DNA of 64,000 bases from JANNPJ01 sp965200525 (GCA_965200525.1 OZ241368.1:1426001-1490000), one strand, 5' to 3'; counted from the stretch's first letter, positions 24,855-34,396 are shown. Program-made: numbers and translations. The notes: a model not told the origin generated them from the sequence alone.

Positions 24855-26168
24855 GTGACCAGCTCCGACCCCGACCGGGCGATCGAACCCGACCGGGCGA
24901 TCGAACCCGACCGGGCGGCCGCCACCCGGCGGGCGATCGACGCCGTCTGGCGGATCGAGTCGGCCCGGCTGATCGCCGGGCTGGCCCGGATCGTCCGTGA
25001 CCTCGGCCGGGCCGAGGAACTGGCCCAGGACGCCCTGGTCGCGGCCCTGGAGCAGTGGCCGGCCGAGGGCATCCCCGACAATCCCGGGGCCTGGCTGATG
25101 ACCACGGCCCGGCGCCGGGCCGTGGACCTGATCCGGCGTGAGCAGAACCTGCAGCGCAAGCAGCTCCAGATCGCCCGGGAGCTGGACATCGACGGCGAGG
25201 GGTTCGAGCCCGACCTGGCCGCCGCACTGGACGACGACATCGGCGACGACCTGCTGCGACTGGTGTTCACCGCCTGCCACCCGGTCCTGGCGGCCGAGGC
25301 CCGGGTGGCGCTGACCCTGCGGGTGCTGGGCGGGCTGAGCACCGACGAGATCGCCCGGGCCTTCCTGGTGCCCGAGTCGACCGTGGCCCAGCGGATCGTC
25401 CGGGCCAAGAAGACGCTGGCCAAGGCCGCGGTGCCGTTCGAGGTGCCGAGCGGCGACGAGCTGGTGGCCCGGCTCGGCCCGGTGCTCGAGGTGGTCTACC
25501 TGATCTTCAACGAGGGCTACTCGGCGACCGCCGGCGACGACTGGCTTCGACCGGCCCTGTGCGAGGACGCGTTGCGGCTGGGCCGGGTGATCGCCGGCCT
25601 GATGCCGGCCGAGCCGGAGGTGCACGGCCTGGTCGCGCTGATGGAGATCCAGGCCTCCCGGGCCCGGGCCCGGGTCGATCCGGAGGGCCGTCCGATCTTG
25701 TTGCTGGAGCAGAACCGGGCCCGCTGGGACCGTCTGCTGATCAACCGCGGGCTGGCCGCGTTGCGGCGGGCCGAGGATCTCGGCGGGGCCGAGGGCCCGT
25801 ACGCCCTGCAGGCCGCGCTGGCCGCCTGCCACGCCCGGGCCCTGACCGCCGAGGCCACCGACTGGCCCCGGATCGCCGAGCTCTACCAGGTGCTCGCGAC
25901 CAGGACGCCGTCCCCGGTGATCGAGCTGAACCGGGCGGTCGCGGTCGGGATGGCTTTCGGGCCGGCGGCCGGGCTCGAGGTGGTCGAGCCGCTGACCGCC
26001 GATCCGGCCCTGAAGGGCTACTACCTGCTGCCCGGGGTGCGGGCCGATCTGCTGTTCAAGCTGGACCGGCTCGACGAGGCCCGGGCCGAGTTCGAGCGGG
26101 CGGCCTCGCTGACCCGCAACACCCGCGAGCGCGAGGTGCTGCTGGAACGGGCCCGCGCCTGCGCCTGA
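24855..26168 (+). CDS. ECF42-type RNA polymerase sigma factor with long C-terminal extension
   Basis: 437 aa from a GTG. Region 2 (about 33-100, ELAQDALVAALEQWPAEGIP) and region 4 (GGLSTDEIARAFLVPESTVA) are followed by an extension of about 230 residues with FNEGYSA, LLEQNRARWDR and TPR-like ADLLFKLDRLDEARAEFERA. This is the layout of ECF42 factors, which lack an anti-sigma and whose extension modulates activity. The N terminus has two and a half perfect 18-bp repeats (DRAIEP). The upstream DGPF gene is the expected partner. Confidence 0.92.
   Translation: MTSSDPDRAIEPDRAIEPDRAAATRRAIDAVWRIESARLIAGLARIVRDLGRAEELAQDALVAALEQWPAEGIPDNPGAWLMTTARRRAVDLIRREQNLQRKQLQIARELDIDGEGFEPDLAAALDDDIGDDLLRLVFTACHPVLAAEARVALTLRVLGGLSTDEIARAFLVPESTVAQRIVRAKKTLAKAAVPFEVPSGDELVARLGPVLEVVYLIFNEGYSATAGDDWLRPALCEDALRLGRVIAGLMPAEPEVHGLVALMEIQASRARARVDPEGRPILLLEQNRARWDRLLINRGLAALRRAEDLGGAEGPYALQAALAACHARALTAEATDWPRIAELYQVLATRTPSPVIELNRAVAVGMAFGPAAGLEVVEPLTADPALKGYYLLPGVRADLLFKLDRLDEARAEFERAASLTRNTREREVLLERARACA
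24873..24917 (+). repeat. 18-bp tandem repeat at the sigma factor N terminus
   Basis: Two and a half exact copies of gaccgggcgatcgaaccc, encoding DRAIEPDRAIEPDRA. In frame and before conserved region 2, so probably tolerated. Confidence 0.85.
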
Positions 26169-26192
26169 CCGGGCTCGGACTCGGACTCGGAC

Positions 26193-27071
26193 TCAGTCGA
26201 TCTGGAACGACCGCTTGGACAGGCCCATCATGTAGCCCTCGACGGTGGTGGTCACGGGCAGCTCGGGGTGCTTGGCCGCCCCCAGGGTGATGAACATCGG
26301 GATGTAGTGCTCGACCGTGGGGTGCGAGTAGGGCATGCCCGGCGCCTTGGACCGGAAGCCGGCCAGGGTGTCGACGTCGCCCTTGGCCAGCGCCTCGGCG
26401 GCCCAGGCGTCGAAGTCCTTGGACCAGGCCGGCACCGCGCCGTGCAGCATGTCGCGGGTGACGAACGGCAGGCCGTGGGTCATGAACCCGGAGCCGATCA
26501 CCAGCACCCCCTCCTCGCGCAGCGGCTTGAGCCGCCGGCCGAGGTCGAGCAGCCTGGCCGGGTCGTGGGTGGGCATGCTCAGCTGCAGCACCGGGACGTC
26601 GCCGAGCGGGTACATCACCTTCAGCGGCACCCAGGCTCCATGGTCCAGCCCCCGGCTGGCGTGCTGGTGCACCGGCTCGGTGTCGGGCATCACCGAGGCC
26701 ACCCGTCGGGCCAGGTCGGCGGCGTCCGGCGTCGGGTAGGTCATCTCGAAGTAGCGCTGGGCGAAGCCACCGAAGTCGTAGACCAGCGGGGTGTTCGCGG
26801 CCGAGGCGGACAGGCTCAGCGGCGCCGACTCCCAGTGGGCGCTGATGATCAGGATGGCCTTGGGCTTGGGCAGGTTCTGCGACCAGGCGAAGAGCTCCTT
26901 GATCCAGGCGGCGTCGTCGAACAGCGGCGGAGCACCGTGGCTCAGGTAGATCGACGGCAGCGCGCCGTCCTCCGGCGTCCAGACGGGCTGCTCGCGGCTG
27001 GTGACGACGGCCGCGGGCAGGAACTCGTCGAAGGCGCCGCCCGGGACCTCGGGATCGAACACTGATCTCAT
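26193..27071 (-). CDS. LigB-type extradiol dioxygenase (DODA-like)
   Basis: 292 aa from ATG 27071. Family features: IYLSHGAPPLF at the start (metal-binding His), ILIISAHWES, RGLDHGAWVPL with the catalytic His, GSGFMTHGL, and the final SHPTVEHYIPMF. Members open catechol rings, including 4,5-DOPA, with a zinc or iron centre. The substrate here is unknown. A perfect 12-4-12 AT-rich palindrome lies just upstream. Confidence 0.88.
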   Translation of the reverse strand: MRSVFDPEVPGGAFDEFLPAAVVTSREQPVWTPEDGALPSIYLSHGAPPLFDDAAWIKELFAWSQNLPKPKAILIISAHWESAPLSLSASAANTPLVYDFGGFAQRYFEMTYPTPDAADLARRVASVMPDTEPVHQHASRGLDHGAWVPLKVMYPLGDVPVLQLSMPTHDPARLLDLGRRLKPLREEGVLVIGSGFMTHGLPFVTRDMLHGAVPAWSKDFDAWAAEALAKGDVDTLAGFRSKAPGMPYSHPTVEHYIPMFITLGAAKHPELPVTTTVEGYMMGLSKRSFQID

Positions 27072-27087
27072 GCGGACCACGCTACGT

Positions 27088-27115
27088 CGATTTACTTGAA
27101 GTATCAAGTAAATCG
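27088..27115. promoter_or_regulatory. Operator-like 12-4-12 palindrome upstream of the dioxygenase gene
   Basis: Perfect arms cgatttacttga and tcaagtaaatcg around agta, 16 bp before the dioxygenase ATG. It is very AT-rich for this genome. The size and half-site resemble MarR-family operators, but no MarR gene is in the window. Confidence 0.6.
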
Positions 27116-27243
27116 GGAGTCGAACGGAGCGCGCCCGGCCCGCTACGATTCCCCCGGACCTTTGTGAAGCAGTCGTAAAGATCCCGATCCATGGTGGGCC
27201 GCCACAAGCGCGCCTCGCGAAGTCATGAACGGGAAAGACTGCG

Positions 27244-27828
27244 ATGACAAGCCCCAGCCGGTCCTGGCACGCCTATGCCGACCCGGACGATCCGCACAAT
27301 CCCCTGCCCGGCCTGGTCGAGCGACTGCTCGACCTGGTGCTGACCGACGTGCGGGCCGGTCGCAGCGCCCAGCTCACGGTGCGGACGACGACGCCGGCCG
27401 AACCAGCCTCGGTCTACGCCGAGGCCGAGCACCCGGCCTGGACGAACGACAGCACCGAAGAAGGCCGTACGGTCAGCACCTCGGCCGCGCTGACCGACGG
27501 CGGCACCGCGACCCTGGCCGTGCGCGGCGAGCTGGTCGACGACGAGCCGACCCAGGCCCAGCTCCGGCGGTTCATCCGCCCCCTGGTGGCCTGCGTCGAC
27601 CTGGAGACCCGGCTGAACCGGCGGACCGGCCGGGCCCGCGAGGCAGTGGCCGAGATCGAGCGCCGGGCGATCACCGACCTGGCCACCGGAATCGTGATGG
27701 CCCACCGGGACTGCGATCCGGTGACCGCCCGGCAGCGGCTCACCGCCTGGAGCGCCCGCAACGGCCACGACCTGCAAACGCTCTCGGCGGTCAGGATTCT
27801 GGAACTCCTGACCGCTGATCCGGCCTGA
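27244..27828 (+). CDS. ANTAR-domain RNA-binding regulator
   Basis: 194 aa. The C terminus forms an ANTAR domain: RRAITDLATGIVMAHRDCD, then TARQRLTAWSARNGHDLQTL. ANTAR proteins bind paired hairpins in mRNA leaders and cause antitermination. The first 130 residues have no clear GAF or receiver motif and may be a degenerate sensory domain. Target transcripts are unknown. Convergent with htpX. Confidence 0.82.
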   Translation: MTSPSRSWHAYADPDDPHNPLPGLVERLLDLVLTDVRAGRSAQLTVRTTTPAEPASVYAEAEHPAWTNDSTEEGRTVSTSAALTDGGTATLAVRGELVDDEPTQAQLRRFIRPLVACVDLETRLNRRTGRAREAVAEIERRAITDLATGIVMAHRDCDPVTARQRLTAWSARNGHDLQTLSAVRILELLTADPA

Positions 27829-27852
27829 CGCCGGCCTCGGCCGGAGGATGGG

Positions 27853-28710
27853 TCAGCGGCGGTAGCCGGCCAGCGACTCCAGCCGGGCGATCCGGTCGGC
27901 CATCGGCGGGTGGGTGGCGAACAGCTTGGCCACGCCGCCGCCCCGGAACGGGTTGGCGATCATCATGTGGCTGGCGTTGACCAGCTCGCGCTCGGGCGGC
28001 AACGGCAGCTGACGGGTGCCCAGCTCGAGCTTGCGCAGGGCCGAGGCCAGGGCCAGCGGATCGCCGGTGAGCTTGGAGCCGTCCTCGTCGGCGTCGTACT
28101 CCCGGGTGCGGCTGATCGCCATCTGGATCACGGCCGCGGCCACCGGGCCCAGGACGGCGAACCCGATCATCGCGAACGGGTTGGGCCGGTCCTCGTCGTT
28201 GCCGCCGAAAAAGAAGGCGAAGTTGGCGATGAAGGTGATCGCGGTGGCCAGGGCGGCCGCGATCGACGAGGTCAGGATGTCGCGGTTGTACACGTGCATC
28301 AGCTCGTGCCCGAGGACGCCGCGAAGCTCCCGCTCGTCGAGAATCTGCAGGATGCCCTCGGTGCAGCAGACCGCCGCGTTGCGCGGGTTGCGGCCGGTGG
28401 CGAAGGCGTTGGGCGCCTGGGTGGGCGAGACGTACAGCCGGGGCATCGGCTGGCGGGCCTCGTTCGAGAGCTCGCGCACGATCCGGTACATGGCCGGCTG
28501 CTCGGCCTCGCTCACCGGCCGGGCGTGCATCGCCCTGAGCGCGAGCTTGTCGGAGTTGAAGTAGCTGTAGCCGTTGATCCCCAGGGCGATGACCAGGGCG
28601 ATCACCAGCCCGGGACCCTTGAAGATCGCTCCGCCGACGAACAAAATCAATGCCGACATGCCACCCAGCAGCACGGCGGTCTTGAGTCCGTTGTAGTGAC
28701 GATGACCCAT
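27853..28710 (-). CDS. htpX: Membrane zinc metalloprotease HtpX
   Basis: 285 aa from ATG 28710 (AGGAGA upstream). Four predicted membrane segments, the M48 motif GVLGHELMHVYNRD (zinc ligands) and the third ligand region SRTREYDADEDG. It degrades misfolded membrane proteins. From memory, htpX flanks a second nuo cluster in Streptomyces as well, so its place next to nuoN here looks ancestral. Confidence 0.94.
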   Translation of the reverse strand: MGHRHYNGLKTAVLLGGMSALILFVGGAIFKGPGLVIALVIALGINGYSYFNSDKLALRAMHARPVSEAEQPAMYRIVRELSNEARQPMPRLYVSPTQAPNAFATGRNPRNAAVCCTEGILQILDERELRGVLGHELMHVYNRDILTSSIAAALATAITFIANFAFFFGGNDEDRPNPFAMIGFAVLGPVAAAVIQMAISRTREYDADEDGSKLTGDPLALASALRKLELGTRQLPLPPERELVNASHMMIANPFRGGGVAKLFATHPPMADRIARLESLAGYRR

Positions 28711-28840
28711 TTCGGTGTCTCCTGACCCCTCTCGAGCTCCGGGCGCCCGGTTCGGCACCCGCACAGGAATCAACGCAACCCTGTGATCACACGTTCCCGA
28801 CCAACCCTGGACGTCGGCTGGGAGAATCCGGGGAACCGGA

Positions 28841-30388
28841 TCAGCGCAGGACCCCCGGCAGCAGCCCGGCGATCAACTGCCCGACCACCGACAACCCGAC
28901 GCAGGCGGCCCCGGCGCCACCCAGCACCAGCCCCTCGGCCGGCCGCAGCCGCCAGCGGGGCGGGGTCCGCTCCGGGGCAGCGAGCAGCAGCCCGGCCCAG
29001 CGCAGGTAGTAGGCCAGCCCGAGGGCTACGTTGAGCGCCGCGATCACCGCGAACGGCCAGACCGCGGTGTCGACCAGCGGGCGCAGGGCCACCAGCTTGG
29101 CGACCAGGCCCATCACGCCCGGCGGCAGACCGGCCAGACAGGCCAGGCCGAGGCCGAGCACGGCACTGGCCACCGGCTCGGTCCGGGTCAGGCCCCGGTA
29201 GGCCTCCAGGGTGTGCTCCTCGCCGGCCGGGTGGTGCCGGGCCACCAGCACGACCACGGCGAACACGGCCAGGGCGGCCACGACGTAGGCGAGCAGGTAG
29301 CCCAGGGACGCCGCGAGCGCCGTCCGCAGGCCTTCGGGGGTTCCGTCGGCGGCCGCCAGCGGCACCAGCACCCAGCCCACCTGGGCCACGGTCGACCAGG
29401 CCAGCAGCCGCACGGCGACGCTCTGGCGCAGCGCGACCAGGTTGCCGACGGTCATCGTGATCACGGCCAGGACGCCGATCAGCGGGGCCCAGACGTGGGC
29501 CAGCGGCGGCAGGCCGATGGTCAGCAGCACCGCCAGCGCGGCCACCCCGGCCAGCTTGGACACCGTGGCCAGGAAGGCCGCGACCGGCAGCGGGGCCCCG
29601 GCGTAGGTGTCCGGCGTCCACAGATGGAACGGGACCACCGAGATCTTGAACCCGATGCCGCCGACGGCCAGAGCCATCCCGAGCCCGGCGACCGCCGTCA
29701 CCGGGTGGGCCAGGTGGGGCCCGGCCAGGGTGGTGGCGATGGTCTGCAGGTAGAGCGAGCCGGTGGCCAGGAACAGCAGCCCCACCCCGAGCAGCAGCAG
29801 GCCGAGCGAGGCGACCGCGGTGATCAGCATGCTCACCGCGGCCTGCGCCCCCTGCCCGTCGCGGCGCAGCGCGATCAGGCCGACCGTGGGCAGAGTGGCC
29901 GTCTCCAGGGCCACCACCAGGGTGGCCAGGTCGCGGGCCCCGGCCAGAGCCAGGGCGCCGGCCACGGCCGACAGGAGCAGGACGTGGTGGGCCGTGCGGT
30001 CGTCGGCACCCGGGCCGTCGAGGGCCAGTAGCAGGCTGCCGATCGCGGCCAGCAGGATCACCCCCTGCAGGGCCAGGGTGAGCTGCGAGGTCACGTAGGA
30101 GCACTGCGGCAGCAGGGTTCCGGTGCCGTTCACGCAGGCGGTGGCCCGCGAGCCGTCGCCGTCGGACACGGCCAGGGCGGCCACCGCGACCGCGGCGGCG
30201 GCCAGCCCGGCCAGCGCGACCAGGTTCATCAGCCACCGCAACCGGGCCCCGCCGGGCACCACGGCGTCGATCAGCAGGACGACCACCACGGCCACCATCG
30301 GCGCGATCACCGGCGAGACGGCGGCCAGGTCGATCGATGGCACCCCGGACAGGGTGACGCCGGCGGCGAGCAGGCCCGGCCCGGTCAC
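28841..30388 (-). CDS. nuoN: NADH-quinone oxidoreductase-like subunit N
   Basis: 515 aa from a GTG overlapping the nuoM stop (GTGA). Around 14 membrane helices. The key antiporter-like residues are visible: the Glu in ALETATLPTVGLIAL and the Lys-containing broken helix region GGIGFKISVVPFHLWTPDTY, plus SKLAGVAALAVLL. It is one of three proton-pumping subunits of the membrane arm. Last gene of the nuo I-to-N block. Confidence 0.94.
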   Translation of the reverse strand: MTGPGLLAAGVTLSGVPSIDLAAVSPVIAPMVAVVVVLLIDAVVPGGARLRWLMNLVALAGLAAAAVAVAALAVSDGDGSRATACVNGTGTLLPQCSYVTSQLTLALQGVILLAAIGSLLLALDGPGADDRTAHHVLLLSAVAGALALAGARDLATLVVALETATLPTVGLIALRRDGQGAQAAVSMLITAVASLGLLLLGVGLLFLATGSLYLQTIATTLAGPHLAHPVTAVAGLGMALAVGGIGFKISVVPFHLWTPDTYAGAPLPVAAFLATVSKLAGVAALAVLLTIGLPPLAHVWAPLIGVLAVITMTVGNLVALRQSVAVRLLAWSTVAQVGWVLVPLAAADGTPEGLRTALAASLGYLLAYVVAALAVFAVVVLVARHHPAGEEHTLEAYRGLTRTEPVASAVLGLGLACLAGLPPGVMGLVAKLVALRPLVDTAVWPFAVIAALNVALGLAYYLRWAGLLLAAPERTPPRWRLRPAEGLVLGGAGAACVGLSVVGQLIAGLLPGVLR

Positions 30389-31986
30389 CGCGTCACCCCC
30401 CCGCCGGCCAGCAACGCCCGGACCACCGGGCCGGTCAGGGCCAGCAGCGGCCCGGGGGCCAGGCCGAGCGCGACCGTGGCCAGCACCAGCGGGGCGGTGG
30501 TGATCGACTCGTGCGCGGTGGCGTCGCCCATCGTCACCGGCGCGCCGATCGAGCCCTCGCCGGTCCGGGCCGGGTCGGGAACGCCCTGCCAGAGCACCCT
30601 CAGCACGCGCAGCCAGTAGGCCGCCGCGACCGCGGTGCCGATCGCGGCCAGCACGGCCAGCGGGTGGGCCAGCGGGCCGAGCGCGCTCGACTGCCAGGCC
30701 CCGGCGATGGCCAGCAGTTCGCCCCAGAACACGGCCAGCCCGGGCAGGCCGAGGCCGGCGACCGCGCCCAGGGTGAGCAACCAGCCCAGCCGGGGCAGCC
30801 GGTCGCGCAGGCCGGAGCCCAGCACGGCCAGGTCGGCGCTGTGATGGCGGTCCTTCAGGGCTCCGACGACGAAGAAGAGCAACGCCGTGACGACGCCGTG
30901 GGCCACGTTGGCGAACAGCGCGCCCTGCAGGCCGGTCGCCGTCATCGAGGCCACCCCGAGCAGGACGAAGCCCATGTGCGCCACCGACGACAGGGCCACC
31001 AGGCGTTTCAGGTCCCGCTCGACCAGGCAGGCCAGGCCGCCCCAGAGCACCCCGGCCACCCCGAACGCGCCTAGGAACGGCGCCAGCTCGGCCATCCCCT
31101 TCGGCAGCACCGGGACGGCGATCCGGACCAGGCCGTAGGTGCCCAGCTTGAGCAGCACGCCGGCCAGCAGTACCGAACCGGCGGTCGGCGCGATCGTGTG
31201 GGCCGGCGGCAGCCAGGTGTGCAGCGGCCACATCGGGGCCTTGACCGCGAGCCCGATCACGAGCAGCACAGCCGCGGTGACCTGCACCGCGGTCGACATC
31301 CCGGCGCCACCGGTACGGGCCAGCTCGGTCAGGTCGGTGGTGCCGGCCCGCAGCGCGATCAGAATGATGCCGAGCAGCATCACGGCCGAGCCGGTGGCGG
31401 TGTAGAGCACGAACCGGTTGGCCGCGTCCCGCCGGGCGGCCTCACCCCCGGGCCGGGGCCGGGCCGGGCCCTGCGGCAGTTCGGGCTGCCGGTCGTCGCC
31501 CCAGACCGCGATCACGAACCACATCGGGATCAGCACGGTCTCGAAGGCGATGAAGAACAGCACCAGGTCAAGCGCGGTGAAGGTGGCGATCGCGCCGCCG
31601 GTGACGGCCAGCACGCAGGCCACCAACTGCCGGCCCCGGCCCGCCTCGGGGCGGACCCGCACCAGGTGGGCACTGACCAGCAGGCCGAGGACGGCGGTCA
31701 GCAGCACCAGGGGCGCCGAGACGCCGTCCAGGCCGAAGTGGGCCCGCACGCCGAGGGCCGGGATCCACTCCCGGTCGACCTGGAGCGGCCCGGCTCCGGC
31801 GCCGTCCCGGTTCTGGATGACGGTGGCCGCGACGGCCATGATCAGGGTAGCCAGGCCGACCAGGGTGCCGATCTGGGCCGCCACCGTATCGGAGGTCCGG
31901 CGCACCGCCAGCAGCACGAACGCGCCGACCAGGGGCACCGCGGCGGCGGCCGGGACGAGCCAGGCGCCACTGTCGATCGCGGTCAC
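30385..31986 (-). CDS. nuoM: NADH-quinone oxidoreductase-like subunit M
   Basis: 533 aa. The conserved Glu in LFFIAFETVLIPMWFVI and the Lys/His channel region VKAPMWPLHTWLPPAHTIAP identify subunit M. GTG start overlaps the nuoL stop. About 14 membrane helices. Confidence 0.95.
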   Translation of the reverse strand: MTAIDSGAWLVPAAAAVPLVGAFVLLAVRRTSDTVAAQIGTLVGLATLIMAVAATVIQNRDGAGAGPLQVDREWIPALGVRAHFGLDGVSAPLVLLTAVLGLLVSAHLVRVRPEAGRGRQLVACVLAVTGGAIATFTALDLVLFFIAFETVLIPMWFVIAVWGDDRQPELPQGPARPRPGGEAARRDAANRFVLYTATGSAVMLLGIILIALRAGTTDLTELARTGGAGMSTAVQVTAAVLLVIGLAVKAPMWPLHTWLPPAHTIAPTAGSVLLAGVLLKLGTYGLVRIAVPVLPKGMAELAPFLGAFGVAGVLWGGLACLVERDLKRLVALSSVAHMGFVLLGVASMTATGLQGALFANVAHGVVTALLFFVVGALKDRHHSADLAVLGSGLRDRLPRLGWLLTLGAVAGLGLPGLAVFWGELLAIAGAWQSSALGPLAHPLAVLAAIGTAVAAAYWLRVLRVLWQGVPDPARTGEGSIGAPVTMGDATAHESITTAPLVLATVALGLAPGPLLALTGPVVRALLAGGGVTR

Positions 31987-33962
31987 GCGAACACCACCCC
32001 GATGACGGCGATCGCGACCGCGCCGACCACCAGCCAGGCGGCGTACGCGGTGGCCAGACCGGTCTGGGCCCGGCGCAGCAGCGCCCCGCCGGCCGACACG
32101 GTCGGGGCCACCGCCCGGACGTAGCCGTCGATCACGTCCCGGTCGAGCGTGCGCACCACCCGGGCCAGGCCCAGCACCGGGCGGACCACCAGGGCCTGCT
32201 GGACGGCGTCGAGCCGGAACCCGTCGCGCAGCAGGGCCCGGGTTCCGGCCGGCAGGGCGACGGCGACGTCGGGCGTGCCCAGCCGGGGCGCCGACAGGGC
32301 CCAGCCCAGCCCGGCCAGCGACAGCATGGCTCCGGTCACCCCCGTGCTCAGCCCGACGTGGACGCCGGCCAGCAGGGCGGGCGGGTGGATCAGGAACAGG
32401 CCGAACCCGATGGTCGGCACGGCCAGCAGGTACAGCGGCAGCATCATCGCGGCCGGCACGTGGCGCGGGTGGGCCGGTTCGAGCCCGGCCGCGGCGGCAT
32501 CGGCGTCCGCCTCGGCGTGCAGCGCGGCGTCCTCACCGGGGGCCAGCGTCTCGTGCGGCTCCTCGCTCTCGGCGTCCCCGATCGCGGGCAGCCCGGCCGG
32601 TTCGCCCAGGGCCACGATCGACCAGGCCCGGCCGGCGTACAGACCGGTCAGCACCGAGGTGCCCAGGCCGCACAGGAGCACCGTCCAGCCGGTCCAGGAA
32701 CCGCCGTTGGCGGCGTCCTCGGCCGTGGTCAGGATCGCCTCCTTGGACCAGAACCCGCCCAGCGGCGGGACGCCGGCCAGCCCGGCCAGGCCGATCCCGA
32801 ACAGCACGGCCAGCGAGCGGTGGGTGCGCAGCAGGCCCCCCATGTCGGCCAGCCGGGTCGAGCCGACCACGTGGATCACGCATCCGGCGGCCAGGAACAG
32901 CAGGGCCTTGAAGGCGGCGTGCGAGAGCAGGTGGTAGATCCCCGGGCCGGCCCCGCCCGGGCCCTCGGAGACCGCGACCCCGGCCAGCATGTACGCGACC
33001 TGGCTGATCGTGGAGTAGGCCAGCAGCCGCTTCAGGTCGTCCTGGGCCAGCGCCGCCAGCGCCGCGCCGACCATGCTGATCGCCGCGATCACGGCCGCCA
33101 CCTGCAGGGCTCCCGGCACGGCCAGGTACAGCGGCAGCAGCCGGGCCACCAGGAACACGCCCGCCGCGACCATGGTGGCCGCGTGGATCAGGGCCGAGAC
33201 CGGGGTCGGGCCCTCCATCGCGTCCGGCAGCCAGGTGTGCAGCGGGAACTGGGCCGACTTGCCCGCCACCCCGGCCAGCAGCAGCACCGCGGCCGCGACC
33301 AGGGTGGCGTGCGGCGCCTGGCCGCTGGTGGCCAGGTCGGTCAGCTGCGAGATCGAGGTGGTGTGCAGGCCGCCGATCACCACGACCACGGCCAGCAGCA
33401 CGCCGAGATCACCGACCCGGGTGACCAGGAAGGCCTTCATCGCCGCGGCCCGGGCCGCCGGCCGCTCGCTGTGGTGGCCGACCAGCAGGTACGAGGCCAG
33501 GCCCATGCCCTCCCAGCCGACCAGCAGCAGGACCAGGTCCTCGGAATGGATCACCAGCATCATCGCGGCGGTGAACAGCGACACCGTGGCCGCGTAGGCC
33601 GGGTACCGGGTCGGCGCCTCGGGCGTGCCCTCCCCGGCCAGGTAGGCGGTCGAGTAGACCTGCACGCAGACCGCGACCAGGCCGACGGCGACCGCCACCG
33701 AGGCCGAGAGCTGGTCGGCCCGCAGGTCGAGGCCGAGCCGGAACACCCCGGTGTCGGCCGGTCCGAGAAAGCCGATCGACTCGACCGGCCCGGTCCGCAG
33801 CACCTCGACCAGCTCGAGGACGGCGGCGGCGAGGGCCCCCAGCGAGCCGACGATCGCCGAGTCCCGGGCCCAGGGCCGCAGCCGGGAGCCGGCCAGCAGG
33901 CCGACGACGGCGAACACGGCCGGGATCATCACGGTGAGCAGGGCACCGGACTGCGGGGTCAC
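31983..33962 (-). CDS. nuoL: NADH-quinone oxidoreductase-like subunit L
   Basis: 659 aa. LLVGWEGMGLASYLLVGHHS and AGKSAQFPLHTWLPDAMEGP are diagnostic; a C-terminal charged loop (about residues 440-490, rich in E, A and D) and a final membrane helix after it match the lateral helix region of NuoL. GTG start overlaps the nuoK stop by 4 nt (33959-33962). The frame stays open upstream but that part is antisense/out-of-phase nuoK-nuoJ DNA. Confidence 0.95.
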   Translation of the reverse strand: MTPQSGALLTVMIPAVFAVVGLLAGSRLRPWARDSAIVGSLGALAAAVLELVEVLRTGPVESIGFLGPADTGVFRLGLDLRADQLSASVAVAVGLVAVCVQVYSTAYLAGEGTPEAPTRYPAYAATVSLFTAAMMLVIHSEDLVLLLVGWEGMGLASYLLVGHHSERPAARAAAMKAFLVTRVGDLGVLLAVVVVIGGLHTTSISQLTDLATSGQAPHATLVAAAVLLLAGVAGKSAQFPLHTWLPDAMEGPTPVSALIHAATMVAAGVFLVARLLPLYLAVPGALQVAAVIAAISMVGAALAALAQDDLKRLLAYSTISQVAYMLAGVAVSEGPGGAGPGIYHLLSHAAFKALLFLAAGCVIHVVGSTRLADMGGLLRTHRSLAVLFGIGLAGLAGVPPLGGFWSKEAILTTAEDAANGGSWTGWTVLLCGLGTSVLTGLYAGRAWSIVALGEPAGLPAIGDAESEEPHETLAPGEDAALHAEADADAAAAGLEPAHPRHVPAAMMLPLYLLAVPTIGFGLFLIHPPALLAGVHVGLSTGVTGAMLSLAGLGWALSAPRLGTPDVAVALPAGTRALLRDGFRLDAVQQALVVRPVLGLARVVRTLDRDVIDGYVRAVAPTVSAGGALLRRAQTGLATAYAAWLVVGAVAIAVIGVVFA

Positions 33963-34396
33963 GCCGGGCCCCCGCTCGCCTCGGCCGGCGCCGGCTCCGG
34001 ATACCCGACCGGGTTCTCGGTGTAGGTGGTCGAGGCCTCGCCCAGCTCCCGCACCGAGGTCAGCTCGACCGTGCCCCGGGCCCGGAACAGCAACAGCACC
34101 ACGGCCAGGGCGACGCCGATCTCGGCCGCGGCGATCGTGATCACGAAGACGGCCATCACCTGGCCGGAGATCAGCGGATCGGCCAACTCGGTCGGCGCCG
34201 GCTCGCCCGGTCCGGGCAGCCCGGCCAGGCCCCCGGCGGGCAGGGCCGAGGCGGTGACCAGCAGGACGTTGGCCGCGTTGAGCAGCAACTCGGCCCCGAT
34301 CAGGACCAGGACGGCGTTGCGCCGGGCCAGCATGCCGTAGACACCGATCCCGGCCAGCACGGCCGCCAGCACGGCCGGCCCGACCAGGTGGATCAT
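33959..34396 (-). CDS. nuoK: NADH-quinone oxidoreductase-like subunit K, extended form
   Basis: 145 aa, longer than the usual 100 or so. It keeps the three-helix core with the membrane Glu residues in LVLIGAELLLNAANVLLV and TIAAAEIGVALAVVLLLF. The extra length is a Pro/Gly-rich loop between helices 2 and 3 and a hydrophilic C-terminal tail of about 35 residues. ATG overlaps the nuoJ stop (ATGA). Confidence 0.93.
   Translation of the reverse strand: MIHLVGPAVLAAVLAGIGVYGMLARRNAVLVLIGAELLLNAANVLLVTASALPAGGLAGLPGPGEPAPTELADPLISGQVMAVFVITIAAAEIGVALAVVLLLFRARGTVELTSVRELGEASTTYTENPVGYPEPAPAEASGGPA

Noticed and set aside
27831..27844. 14-bp palindrome ccggcctcggccgg between the ANTAR gene and htpX as a terminator
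   Set aside because: Too short and expected by chance in such GC-rich sequence; left unannotated.
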